A program made the position numbers and the translations under genes. Under the pieces are notes generated by a model that saw only the letters and a program-made list of their open reading frames with translations, was not told where the DNA came from and did no database searches. This document shows positions 1-11,904 of a DNA stretch of 64,000 nt, one piece after another. Numbering within the stretch: the first letter of the stretch is position 1; each line of letters begins with the position of its first letter. This DNA is from Owenia fusiformis (taxonomy: Eukaryota > Annelida > Polychaeta > Sabellida > Oweniidae), in the NCBI GenBank assembly GCA_903813345.2, contig CAIIXF020000001.1:8745098-8809097 (forward strand). The letters run 5' to 3'.

Positions 1-130
1 AGTTGTATGAAATAATTTTGTTACAAAAAATTGCAAAAAATTATATCAGTTTTTAGCTCACACAGTGAGCCTATTGGATTTACAAGGCGTCCATCCGTCC
101 GTTGGGCCATCCGTCCGTCAACATTGGCCG
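1..130. repeat. Dispersed repeat with AGCTCACACAGTGAGCC and CCGTCC runs
   Basis: GCTCACACAGTGAGCCTATT followed by CCATCCGTCCGTTGGGCCAT. The inverted counterpart is at 51326-51410 (GGACGGACC, GACGGAGGGACGCC, then GGCTCACTGTGTGAGCC). A diverged copy is near 9410-9520. The family continues beyond the window start. Confidence 0.6.
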
Positions 131-1000
131 CATAAATTAAAACTGCTATTTGGATTAAGTCATATCCACATTCATTTTATGCATATCCATATTGCCTATT
201 TGACCTATCATCGCCATTTCCCAATTTTGCCCGTTTTCTGAGAAATTGCTTTTTTGATGTCAAAAAGTCAAATTTTCTGTAAATACTAATCTCTTTGTTG
301 AAGTAGAACTTTTAAATAACTTGTAGTAGTTGCTGTATATGCAACTTATGTCCTCTGAAGATTTCAAAGCTCTTGGAATTACAGTTTTTGGTGTTTACTC
401 TATAAATTTTACAAAAAGTAGGACTTTTTGAAACTTTCTCTTGTATAAAGTCAATGGTAGGTTTTGTGATTGACAAGTTTCTCAAAGTTTGCCTTATACT
501 TGATGAATTACATTATTACAAGATTTAAGCATTCCCTACATATTGCTCAATATATGTCAGCATAAAATTTTTACCGTTTTTGAGATATTTTACGTCAAAA
601 AACAGTAAAAATAAGTTTTAACTTGTTTCAATTTGACCAAAATTTTTTGGCAAATCATCTACAAGTTGCCAGGAGTTCAAATCTGACATTAGTTTTAGGA
701 TTTGACCTTTACTTGACATTCGAAATGTCAAAAAAGTTGATTTTTCAAATTGAATTTTGGATGTAAATTTTGGTCAACTTAATAACAAAAGACCTGACTG
801 ATTTCTGAATAAGTAAAATTTTCAAGCTCAAAGTTCATCTTTTTTGGTCACACAACTGTGCTATCTAAGTTTCTAAAAGTTCGAGACTACAAATCCAAAT
901 CAATATTTTTGTTATAAAGTCATGATATACTTTCCTCTGAAGATTCCAAACTGTGTCACCATTTGCTAAATTGATAATAGCCTTAATTATTCAATACATA

Positions 1001-1508
1001 GAGGTTCTTATATATGTTCTTGATGAGCTTTGATAATTCTTCTTTATCAAGTCGCAGACGAGATAAAGAAATATTATCAAAGCGAGTCAAGAATGGACGA
1101 TCTTGCACAGGTACGAGTATAAGAATGTTTTACTCATACGACTCTGTATTATGCCATATTTTCACCTTTTTAAAATAAAACTGAGTGAAAAATAGCTCGA
1201 AAAATACATGGTAAATACATGGATACACGTGGCAACAAAGCTACATTGTTATGACGTCACAGCTAAGTTTTGTAGAATGAGCATGGATAAGCATAGCAAC
1301 GGTGTAGTCATTGCCATGTTGTTGATGTTTATAAACCAGTGATGTCACAAAGTAAATCTCATCTTGCACGTGTGACTCTTTAGGATGAAAGATGGCAATT
1401 TCTCATATGACTAACAAAGATACAGCCATCTTTGCCCCATGATAAAGAAGAATTATCAAAGCTTGTCAAAAATGGACGATCTAGCACAGGTACTCATATA
1501 AGAACCTC
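1001..1508. mobile_element. TIR element with TA flanks
   Basis: Tips GAGGTTCTTATATATG and complement, flanked by TA (999-1000 and 1509-1510). The inverted match continues inward through AGCTTTGATAATTCTTCTTT. A direct copy of the segment containing AATGGACGATCTNGCACAGG occurs near both ends. It overlaps a separate hairpin (1393-1563). Lies downstream of the DUF7869-type gene. Confidence 0.6.
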
Positions 1509-1563
1509 TATATCTTTCATGGGGTAAAGATGGCTGTATCTTTGTTAGTCATATGAGAAATTA
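1393..1563. repeat. Inverted repeat hairpin
   Basis: About 46-bp arms (1396-1446 and 1517-1561, core CATATGACTAACAAAGATAC) around a loop of about 70 bp. The right arm extends past the TIR element end at 1508, so the two structures overlap. Confidence 0.55.
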
Positions 1564-1621
1564 TAATCTGTATATAGTAGTCACAAAAATGTATGGTGGT
1601 AGGTGACATGTCTACTACTAT

Positions 1622-1627
1622 TTTATT
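1622..1627 (-). terminator. Polyadenylation signal AATAAA of the DUF7869-type gene
   Basis: AATAAA on the minus strand about 50 nt after the TAA stop at 1677-1679. This would give a short 3' UTR and supports 1677-1997 as the last exon. Confidence 0.45.
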
Positions 1628-1676
1628 CAGGAGTCAATGTAAAAATTGTCTTGAGTTGGTGTTCACTTTTGTGTCT

Positions 1677-4600
1677 TTAATAAAACTCTTCTCTATAATT
1701 TTCTGCCCAGTCACGTATTTTTTTGGGTATGATTGCCATTGGAGTCAAAGAAAATGAATGTTTTATAATGTAGTTTTTGTTGACTTCTTCTACCACTGGG
1801 CCATTCTTTCTGTATTCTTTATAGTGACCCTTATGCAGAACATACCATTGGATCTTGTATGTTCCTTTCTTATCATTTATTCTGATCAGCTTAGCCACTT
1901 GGGGCCATTCCCCTGCATATCGTGGGTGATCTAGCAATAAAAATTGGCCAATTTTTGGTTTCTCCTCTTCTTGGACCTTTTTTGGTAACACCTTAATCTG
2001 TAAATAAGAATATTATCATGATGACTACTGATCTTAAAACTAAATTTTATTAAAATACAGAATTTACGAAATTACAGCACATGCCTGTGTTTACACACAC
2101 AAGCCTACCATGTGACCAGGTTTAAAAGGAATACAGGCTACAGTGAAGTTGCAGGTTGCTTTTTCATATTTCTGAAGCTAAACTAGATTTTCCATATCTT
2201 CCAAGTGTTCTACAATTCAATTTATAGATTCATTGAGCAGTTTGCAGGATATTATAACAAAAAAGCCCTGTAGATAGAGAATTCATGCTCTATTTGCACA
2301 TTCACTGTGGCATGTATCTCAAAAGGAATATAGATTACAGTTTAGATTCAAATGCCGGAACGTTTGTTTATTTCCATATTTCTAAAGCTTAACTAGATTT
2401 TAAAGTACTCTACTATCCATTGTATAGATCCATCTAGCAATTTGCCGAATATTGATACCAGAAAAACCCTATATAGTCAAAAATTGAGAATATCTGCTCC
2501 ATTTACACTTCACTGTAGCCTGTATTCCTTTTAAGCATGCTTATCACGTGGTAGGGTATTTTGCCATAGTTCACCTTACAAATCATTTCACATTAACATT
2601 CAGTTTTATTTTGTCATTTTAACTATAGCCAAAACATTAATCATTTCCATATTTCAAATATTGTTTTCAAATCCGTGGAAAAAAGTGATATCTGTGGAAT
2701 ATTCTTCGTATTCAACAGATATTGCTTTTTTCCATGCATTTGCAAAATATCATGAATATACATACATGTTTTTCTACCTCAGCCATGGGATAATTGTAGG
2801 ATATCCTATGATTTTACGGAATATCATTTTTATCTCGAGGTAATATTGATATCTGCACGAGAGAGCAAAGCGATAAGATAACTTATAACATTGATTTTAC
2901 TAGTAAATTTCACATTTACTTATATTTTTCAGTTGAACATTTCAAAATCAAACTTACTGTACACGTTCTTTCTACACCGGATGATACATCAGGGTGTGTA
3001 TGCTCTGTTACTTCTGGCTCCCTACATGTTTTCTGTTTCATCATGAGTTCCTTTATTGGAAATCGTATTCCTTCTTCCTGGCCTATAAAAATCATTCGAA
3101 AATATATTAAGGTTAAATGGTAATTTAATTGTTTAGGTTTATCATGTAGTCTAATAAAGTACAGTGTCTTTGATGATTGCCTTTCATTAACACATATGGC
3201 TTAGTTTTAGAAATATCACAAAGGAGCATGTAGGTTATCGCAGACAATTTCAGAAGGTTATATCTTGGATTATGACTATTTTTAACAATGAAGACAGGTT
3301 TATCTTTTAGATCAATTCATTATCTCAAAGAAAATTATATACAGTTATAATAAAGTCAAACAAACTCAGAGATTTTTAACTAGCAATCAAACCATCAACA
3401 CACTTTGCAAATAGTAGGGCTGTAGGTTCATGTGCACACGGTATAAAAGCAAAAGGAAATGCACAAAGTTTGACATTTTAATTCAAAAGATATGCCTGAA
3501 ATGTTGTCATCGGAAGAAGATGATGATGGCTCATAGAGTCTCTTATAATGAACAAACACATGAATGTGCTCATCTAAACTTTTAAAGATTAAAGTACAAC
3601 AGTTATGTAGAGTCCAGAGTAACCTTTTAGAAATTGTTATATTTTATGTGTGTTTCAAATGTTGCCCTTTGTGCTTCCTCACTTTGATTTGAAATAATAA
3701 TTCAGCATTTTATGTTTGTTTCAAATGTTGCCCTTTGTGCTTCCTCACTTTGATTTGAAATAATAATTCAGCATTTTACTGCCATTTAATGCAAACTATA
3801 TTTGAGCAATTGATCTAAAAAACAGATCAATATACAATCTATTGAAATGCATTTTTGATTTGTTAATTACTTTTTGTGTTTTTGTAATATTGCCCCTAGT
3901 TCTTTCTCATTATGATGTAAATCAATAAACTCTATATTTTTTCTGACACATTAATTCTGTCCTTTAATAGACTGAATAGATGTAAATGATTTATGGTACA
4001 CTAATTCTGTTAGTTCTCACTATACGTGGTATTCACTGACGTTGGGTGATCAGGTGATCTTTGGAGGCAGTGATTAAGCGGGGATGAATCTAGGCACATT
4101 TTCAGAATTATTGATTTTGGACATTCTGTTTATCTTATTCAACAGTTTGATACTTTTCACTCTCTGTCTAAAATCCATGATCCGATTTCACAATCCTCTT
4201 ATTTCAAAAGCAAAACTTGTTTTTATGTTACCTGCTTGATTCATATTTTGGAACTCTTCCCATTTGGCAACATCTCTATCTGTGAAGGTACCCTTTTGCC
4301 TCTTCTTCACCTTAAGTTTAAAAAAAATAAAGATTAGAATGAAAATCATGTTATATTACAGTAATCAATGGCTTAGAAAACGTTAAATATGACCTTTGGA
4401 GGAATACTGTATCATCAATTTGATTCCTTTTAAATGCAATAAATGCACTTTTGATTTGTAAAGGAATGTCAAAGTGCTCTAATTAAAAAGTGAGTGTTTA
4501 GAGGTTGTTAGGAAATCCCTGGAATAAATGCGACATCATTCGCCATGCCATCCAACCTTTAAGAACTTTATATTCACATTCAGGAAGCTTTTAAAATTGA

Positions 4601-7600
4601 CTGTATAATTATTAAAAACAATTTTCTCCATTTTTTATTCAATTTTTTACTCATTAAATTTTCAAAAACCAACAATAATTTTTCAAACAAAAAGGGGAAT
4701 CAAACTATTTTAAGGGTGAAAATATAACAAAATGCACCTTCTTTATGTCCTGAATTGTTAATTCAAGATCATCCAGTAACTTTGGGGAAATGCGCTCTGG
4801 GAAACCACTTGGTACACTGTCCAACAGTGGATCCTTTATTTTGGTCCATTCCTGAAGAATAATGAAATAGCATTTTATATATTTCAAAAATTATTACACT
4901 ATCTCTCCCAAAGATAAATGATAATTTTTTAAGCCATTAGTTTAGTTTGTCCATCCATCCATCTGGAGCTTAACTCAAATATTTGTGGACTGATCTTATT
5001 CATTCAAGAAATGCCTTTAATTATTGTGAGATGTTTATTAAATGAAAGGTAATCAGGCATATTAATTTATTTGGTTTTTTTTTGTCTCATACAATACCAA
5101 ATGTCCACATACATTTAGACTGAACTTTTGAGATCTATCTGAAGTCTTTAATGTTGTGGTTTGTTTTGTACCCCATCAAATCCAAAATGTTACAGAAGAA
5201 TGCTTATTGTGCCATTTTGTTTATACAGGGTGTTCCATATAGTTCAGGAATGATGCTGTATTTAGTGAGTTTCTTTTCAATCAAGTTGAAATTTGAACAA
5301 AATGTGTCCAAATATGTTGTGAATAAGTTTGGAAATATAAAATATATTTTGCCGGTTGTTACACCTGCTCCACCTACTCTACCCCTGGATTACTATAGCA
5401 ACCATATTATCATGTCTACTGACCTGCATGACATAAAACTTTCTCAATTCATTCACAATAAACATGGACACATTTTGTAAAACATTCTGCTAGATTGAAA
5501 AGAAAACAACTAAAATACAGCATCATTCCTGAAACATACAGAACACCCTGTATTTTAAAATCCAAATTAATTAAAATACTTATATTCCGATATTGGTAAA
5601 CATTCTATCAAAATTAAATGAATCTATTTAATTATTTGCTTCTCTGCTTATCTAAATTCAATAGCAAGTTGGTACCTCATCTGTAGACCACATTTTCCAA
5701 TAAATGATTGCTTTTCCTCCAGCCTCTTTGGAAATCCAAAAGCAGTGCGGTTTGGAGTGGCCTAGGAAACAAAAAAATCAAACTAATAATATAGATTCAA
5801 CTATGAACATGTACGATAAAATGTCTTGAAATTTGAAAACTTGGACTGGCTAAAAGTACTCATTATTAAGACAAAGAAAAGCATATGGAGTTTCCGAACA
5901 ATCCTAACATTGATAGTCATTTTTATCTGATAACTTAAGTGTTATATGGATTTATAATGTTGATCCTAACCTGTAAGGTTAGCCATGTGAGGGGCAAACC
6001 ACGATGCAACATCCCACACATCTGATGTATATACACTGGTTGGGGCTTCTTTTCCATCTACACAATGCTCGTAGTTATCCATGAGCTGTTCAATTGTCTT
6101 GGAGTTGTTTTTCCTCAATTTACGACCAAAGCTACAACAAAGTAGATGCTTAAGATATATCTTGTTCATAAAATACATACACTCAAAGAATCTCCCCAGA
6201 TATTGCATATTGCAAATTGCAGACTGTTACAAAATGATCATTGTTAAATGTAAAGAAAGACAAATAGCCTAGTTAATACATTTTAATCTTTGTATTAACA
6301 TAATTCTCAAATATGCAGTCTATGGTATGTCATGTATGTACTTTAAGTCACTGGATATTTATATGTGAACATATTTGCTTTTCTATTAATCATGGGCTTT
6401 CAAGAGAAGGGTATGCAACTACTGTGTTATAAACACGAGAAGTTCAAAATGAGCAGTGTCATGCCTCTCTTTTTGATAATATTTCAAAAAGTTTTAGATA
6501 AATGTCTTAGTATTATATTTGAAGAAAAATTAATTTTGAATATGATTAATGCATAAAACATGTTAAATTTCCTTTAAATTAAACAAAAGCAGCCATAAGA
6601 AAAATAGGTATCAAATAGATTATTCAAGAACACATTCCAATAGAAATATTAAATATAATTTGTTGGAGAATGTTCACATTCATTATTGCCATAATTATGA
6701 TGAATTCCATATTATATTAAATTATCAACATGTATGCTGATATTCATGTTTTTATTTTTGAGATATTTCTTTAAATCATACATGAAAAGTACAAAATAAG
6801 ATTTTTATTGGAATGTTTACTGGAAGCATTTTTTCTCCAATTTTGAAAACCCAATGCGAAACTTATGTGTGAAATGTGGGTAGTTTCATACCCTCCTGTC
6901 ATTCTGTTGAAAACCCATTCGTAATATATTTTACAATACCTTGAAAACAACTGATCTATGTCCTCGTGGGTGTGACCCACCATGAGGAAAGATACATAAA
7001 TATCTTTAAAGACATCAAGCTCGACGAGCAGACATAAGAAGGAGAGCATGTATCTGGAACAAAATATTTGTATGTTTTATTCTTACATTCTATCTCAAAT
7101 GATACTGATGATATTCATAGCTATTCAAGCCAATACAAGAAGATTTGTATATGAGTTTTAAATAGATTTAACCAACACTTTTTGATAAATCATGAAATCA
7201 ATTGACTTTTGTCAGTATTTCAAACAAATGAATGTACATGAATACAAGTACATGTAGCCATCTATATATTTCTTGTAATTCAATATTTACAGGGCTTTAT
7301 TTTATGGTATACCCATGTTATTTTGTGATAACAAACTGTGTAGGAGATATTATCCAAATTGATTTAATTTTTTATTTCAATCTATTTACCTGTTCTTGTT
7401 CTCACGCCAACAATTGTCCATTTGCAAGAATAGGGCAGGTGGTAGTGATGAAAGTGAATTTAGTATTGTGATTAAAACCGATATGTTCAAGTTTGATCCA
7501 TGGGAGTACTCATATGAATCAAACGCTCCATAGTTAGCTATGCCATGCACCTTTGCACCGATTAAATGTGTCTTTAGCTTACAAATGGATGCTGAAAATA

Positions 7601-10534
7601 CAGATTTAACCCTTTTTAAAAAATACAGTGAAAAAAGATTTTTTTTCAATTAACATAAATTTAACATATTGAATCTGCAGTTTTAAAAAAGAAATAATTC
7701 AAAATAAATCAATGGGAAATGTTCAAGGAACAACTCAATAGCGACTACTATGTGTTATTCACATAGAATATTTACTTTCTCTTTTTTAAAATTATCTCAA
7801 TTGTTTGTATTTCATCAATAGACTATAGATAATCTTTTTTAAAAAGTTGCTTGTTATATTTTACTTTGTTATAACTTCAAATTATACCTGTTGCTGCTGA
7901 TTTGTTTGCAAAGGATGGCACTGCAGTTTTGGACTGGTCCATTGCATCCATAATTATAGACAGGTACCTAAAAAACATCAATTACAGGATGAATTAAAAA
8001 TGAAATACTGGTTTACTTTTTTTACTGTAGAAACTTTTATGCAGATTATAAAGTGCCTTTGTGCTTCATCACTGTGATGTGAAATAATAAATTCAGTATT
8101 TTACTGCCAATCTGACACAAACTGTAATTTTTTATTTTTTTTAGCATAATATTTATTTCCTTCATAATCAAAAAATACACAAAATATCTACTACCAATCG
8201 CCATAGGCATTCTAGGTAGTTTAAATTACAATAGAGGATTAATTACAGTAATCATAGATGGTTATAGGTAATGTGAGAGGTTGGGAGGGAGGGGGGGATG
8301 TCACAAGATACAAATGAGAATAACATTAATTTGATGGAAACTTATAACAGGCCTGTACAAATTTCATCACTATATCTATCAGGATTTTCTGAGAATCAAT
8401 AGTGAGTTCATTTTCATAAATTCAATATTTGACCTGTTCTGTCTTGCTAGAAATAAGTTGAGTATCAAACAATAAGTTTTGTTCACGAAGTGCAGTCATC
8501 ATTTCATTACGTTCATGGGTATGGCGAGGGCAGGTTAGAATGAAATGCTTTGTGTCTTCAATAGAGCCACAGAGGCATTTGTTGTCAATTTAAAAACTGT
8601 AATTGATCTCAAGGAAGCAGATCGATATAGACAGGGTGTTCAAAAAACGCAACCCAAAGAAATCGCTATATCTTGGAAAATACTACTCCAATTATGTTCA
8701 TATTTTCAGGAAAGAAAGAACAGTTGTACTATCAAAATATGAAAAACATGAATGGAAAATCACTATATCTTGGAAAATACTAATTCAATTATGTTCACAA
8801 TGTAAATAATGATTATTTGGATAATAAATAGAAACAGTGACAATAATGGTGTGAAAAGAGTGATTTTTCCTTCAAAATGTCATTTTATACATGTTAATAG
8901 AATGACCTATATTTTGAAATGTAAAGGTCAGAATAACCTAATTGGCTCTTCCAAACTACTTCCCTTCCAGTGATCCAGAGAACAGCAGTTTAATGATTAA
9001 ATATTTTGATTAATGGACATGATATAACTGAATTTTGAAAATGAAATAAATTGTAACATCTTTTGGCGCTTACCTTTCTGGGTTCTTCTTTGCCATGTAT
9101 ATATGGCTATAATATGACAATCTCTCAGCACTGAAAAGTTAGAAATACACTATTATCATTTGATCAATGGTCAATTATTGATTGATAACAAACATTATCC
9201 AATATATTTATATCTGACGCACTTTCAAAATTTGCCTATAGGTGATGATAAAGTGGCACCTGATCCACATGCCAGATATAATTTTGATTGAGAAAGTATA
9301 AACATTGTCCATTAACACAAAGTTTTCAATCTGAGAAAATTTTGGATACTCGGTCTGTGGAGAACATAAGATAATAGTAGTTGTACATTTTAATAAATAG
9401 TGAAGTGGGTACTTGGCTCACATGGTGTGACTCAAAAGTGAATGATGGCAAAAATAACAGACATTAAAAAATGGATGTTATTTTTGCCAAATGTTTTGTA
9501 ACAAAATTATTTCATGCAAATCACCTGAAATTATTTGTGAAGCTAGGAAATGGGCCACAAGTCAATTTCGCCAGACAAAAATGGTGAACATTTTGAAAAT
9601 AGACAAATTTTTGTACAAGGAGTCATAGGGCATGTTGAATAAAAGTAACTTAAAATGGGAAATCCTATCGACAGAGGTTTTAAGGCTGACTTACCGTTGT
9701 TGGTTAAGGTGCTCTGAGCGTAGAGCTCTTAGTTCAATCTTTTCATCCTCACTTTTTGACTTTAGTAGTAAGTCCTTTAGTTCTGTACATTTTGTACACT
9801 GATTGAAGCGTGATACCTACATTAAGTAGAATAGTTACATTATAAGGAATTATGAATGCCATCTTATTTTTCTGGTTTTTATTGCATGAACAGATTAATC
9901 ATCAAGGGGTCTAAAACTTCTTCAAAAGTAGAATGGTATTCAAAGGCTAGTTTTGAAAATATCAAATTTCAATAACCAGAGTTATGCTATTCAGCATAAG
10001 TTTTCCCTATTTGGGAATACCATGGGATATGTGGTATTTAACTTAAACCCATTTCAATACGCATCCCCTTTTCAGAAAATGTCAATATAGTGTAGAAGAA
10101 ACTTAAACCCATTTCAATACGCATCCCCTTTTCAGAAAATGTCAATATAGTGTAGAAGAAACTTTCGATATGTTTAATTTGAGAGAAACAAGATCCTCTT
10201 TTTAGACATATGACACTAATGTTTTCAAAAAGTCCCAAGGTGGGGTATTAATCCATAATTTTTCAGAGAGTTGGATTGATATTTTATTATTACCTGGTCT
10301 TGGACCTGAAAGAAAGCATATTGTTTTAGTGAAAACATGGATTGCATCATCTGAAACTAACATTTATTCTAACAGGAATCTTACTTTACAAATTACACTT
10401 CGGAGCTTCCAAGTTCCACATACTATTAGATCCCAGTATCCACGTGACGAAATTTCAAAAGTTCTGCCTCTGTTTACGATTTTAGGCCTAGTTGTAAAAA
10501 CTGCGATCATCGATAATCGTCTAACTGTTTTCAT
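1677..10534 (-). CDS. Spliced DUF7869-type family protein, 13 coding exons, 540 aa, possible DDE-like fold
   Basis: Minus-strand exons in transcript order: 10385-10534, 10294-10305, 9695-9816, 9074-9130, 7888-7967, 7390-7591, 6940-7053, 5971-6131, 5676-5761, 4738-4851, 4232-4310, 2958-3082, 1677-1997. Every junction is GT/AG, phases match, and the total is 1623 nt with no internal stop. Motifs seen: CxxC at residues 61-64; YLSIIMDAMDQSK at 115-127; ALFLQMDNCWRENK around 193-206; SFLMVGHTHEDIDQLFS at 229-245. These are the hallmark motifs of the DUF7869-type family (family assignment from memory). D121, D199 and E238 or D239 are spaced like a DDE/RNase H-fold triad; that is inference. The last exon (435-540) holds GQFLLLDHPRYAGEWPQVAK, possibly a small chromatin-reader-like beta barrel. 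Exons 3-13 are well supported; the first two are less certain. Function unknown. It may be a domesticated transposase or a host gene of transposon origin. Confidence 0.8.
2104..2555. mobile_element. TIR element with internal duplication
   Basis: Ends CCTACCAYGTGA; both ends carry TTAAAAGGAATACAGGCTAC in inverted orientation. The inside is two diverged tandem copies of about 200 bp. It lies in the last intron of the DUF7869-type gene. No clear target duplication. Confidence 0.6.
2680..2880. repeat. Dispersed repeat related to the 61.3-kb palindromic element
   Basis: Contains CCATGGGATAATTG and GGATATCCTATGATTTTACG followed by an ATATCATTTTTATC...ATTGATATC pattern and a gagAGCAAAGCGA-like centre. 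The same order is seen at 61271-61360. A diverged copy of one family. Confidence 0.4.
3642..3776. repeat. 66-bp tandem duplication, copy of a dispersed repeat
   Basis: Two nearly identical 66-bp units containing CCCTTTGTGCTTCCTCACTT. A third, diverged copy sits at 8050-8110 (TTTGTGCTTCATCACTGTGA). Both places are introns of the DUF7869-type gene. Confidence 0.7.
5226..5550. mobile_element. Tc1/mariner-like MITE in an intron
   Basis: 325 bp starting CAGGGTGTTCCATATAGTTC, ending with a near-complement, flanked by TA on both sides. The inverted repeats extend over 100 bp (both carry AGGAATGATGCTGTATTT). It lies in the intron between exons 5676-5761 and 4738-4851 of the DUF7869-type gene. The 109-codon ORF inside is a by-product of the repeat. 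Confidence 0.8.
8126..8595 (-). mobile_element. LINE 3'-end fragment in an intron
   Basis: Minus-strand codons 8422-8595 read KCLCGSIEDTKHFILTCP and then a short tail to a TGA. This is the same kind of C-terminal zinc-knuckle found in invertebrate LINE proteins. It is followed by an untranslated stretch and an A-rich tail at 8126-8142. All upstream LINE sequence is absent. It lies in the intron between exons 9074-9130 and 7888-7967 of the DUF7869-type gene, on the same strand. It is a different LINE from the one at 28.5-31.3 kb. Confidence 0.6.
8632..8800. mobile_element. Partial TIR element (one end only)
   Basis: Starts CAGGGTGTTCAAAAAACGC, the same tip type as the elements at 5.2 and 11.9 kb, but no matching right end is visible downstream. 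It contains two 40-bp direct copies (8661-8700 and 8758-8797) that differ at a few bases. It abuts the LINE fragment at 8126-8595. Confidence 0.45.
9410..9520. repeat. Diverged copy of the same dispersed repeat
   Basis: TTGGCTCACATGGTGTGACT, then TTTTGTAACAAAATTATTTC, the latter matching the complement of bases 1-30. Intronic. Confidence 0.4.
10041..10160. repeat. Exact 60-bp tandem duplication
   Basis: The 60 bp beginning ACTTAAACCCATTTCAATAC is present twice with no mismatch, in the intron after the proposed microexon. Identity suggests a very recent duplication or an assembly artefact. Confidence 0.95.
10294..10305 (-). CDS. Candidate 12-nt microexon (VQDQ)
   Basis: GTCCAAGACCAG is bordered by a pyrimidine-rich acceptor (ctttctttcag) and a gtaata donor. 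Four codons in phase 0 join the exons at 10385-10534 and 9695-9816 without a frame change. Skipping it would also keep the frame, so it could be alternative. Microexons this small need transcript support. Confidence 0.35.
10385..10534 (-). CDS. Proposed first coding exon of the DUF7869-type gene
   Basis: The frame is open from the ATG at 10534 to a strong donor (AAA|gtaaga) at 10385, which is exactly 50 codons ending in phase 0. The next exon also begins in phase 0. An in-frame TAG lies upstream, so the ATG (MKTVRRLS...) is the first possible start in this frame. A second in-frame Met lies eight codons on. I do not recognise the encoded residues. Short upstream ORFs lie in the presumed leader, one overlapping this start. 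True N-terminal exons could instead lie further upstream. Confidence 0.45.
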
Positions 10535-10722
10535 TGAAGTATAGTAGATTCTTGTAGGCTAGGCTATTTGTAGTAAGATCCAGTTCAATCATTTGGCTGA
10601 TAATAAAATATAAGCCGCGAACATAAAGTGTGTATTTCCAGAATTATGACTGTCGAAACACGTTCAGCTCCTCATCGCTTCTGATTGTGGTTCAACTGGC
10701 GCGAGATTGAAACGCACATCAG

Positions 10723-10730
10723 CTTTTATA
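10723..10730 (-). promoter_or_regulatory. TATA box of the DUF7869-type gene
   Basis: TATAAAAG on the minus strand, inside a locally CG-richer stretch (10.6-10.75 kb). It lies about 190 nt upstream of the proposed ATG at 10534. A transcription start about 25-30 nt downstream, near 10695-10700, would give a leader of about 165 nt. Position and consensus fit, but there is no transcript evidence. Confidence 0.4.
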
Positions 10731-11904
10731 CGGTGGGGACTCAGCAAATTCAACTAAACAGTTGTCATGGTTATTGTCACGAGTGCATGGCACGTGGATG
10801 AAAAATACGCGTATTAATCTTAGTCAAAAATCCTTTATAATGTGGATATTTCTTCAAAACATGTTGTTTTTAGTTTTGAAAATGTTGATAAACAATGGGG
10901 ATTATTAAATGCATAAAGGCAATTTCACTTATTAGGCCTAATCAGGAATTGACTGCACGAAATAATCGGATTATTTTTCATGATTTAGTTTTTTAGTTCA
11001 GCCGTGCAACTTTTATAATGTCTAGTGTAATCTCCAAGCAAATCGTTCAGTGCAGATTTACAGGAATAAAAACGTATAAATGAAATGAAAGGAGAATGGC
11101 AAGATCATGACAACAGAATACATTGTTGTCTATTCAAACATACAAAGTGCGTTTCAGCCAATCAGCTTGGGCAATTTCACTTAGTTAATATTAGGCACGC
11201 GTTGGTGCTATTCTTAAAAAAGGGGTGACGGCATACCATGTGTAATTTCAGTCAGTAGCTTAAGTTATGTAATTGATTTTTCATTAAGTTTTCACAAATT
11301 TCCCTTCTGCATTAAATGATATTAATTTCCTGTGATATTTTGATAAATGAACCTTGCAAATAGATTAATAATTAGAAAAATAAATTATAGGCTAAATCAA
11401 CACCCCTTTTTACTACTTCTGAAACATAAACTAGTCAAAGTAGGTTCACTGGCAAAATTTCATTACCATGACATCCATGTAAATAAAACACAAACCTAAA
11501 ATCAGTGAGATTAACATGAGTGAGATTATCAGTCATTAACATATAGGCTAGATATGATGTATTTATTTTTTCATTTAGATTAATCCAAAGTTTAATACAT
11601 CTCAATGAATGTTATTTATGTCTACTGACCAGGGCCATGAGTTGCAATAATTATAAACGATTATAAGGCCATAAGTAAATTATTTGTACAGGAAAACAAA
11701 AACAAAGGTCAGATAAAACACAGAGTAGTTTGATTTGATGAAGAGAAAGCACTTTTATGGCCCAAAATCATAATTAGGGATGCAAAACATGCAAATAAAA
11801 TTCTAAAGTGAGAATATGGTGGCTACTTTTTTTAAATCTTATTTAACATTTTATATGGATATGGAATACTATGATAATTTATTAATGGAAAAGAACTTCA
11901 CATA

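Noticed and set aside
5151-5480. 109-codon plus-strand ORF
   Set aside because: It overlaps most of the TA-flanked MITE at 5226-5550 and has no family features.
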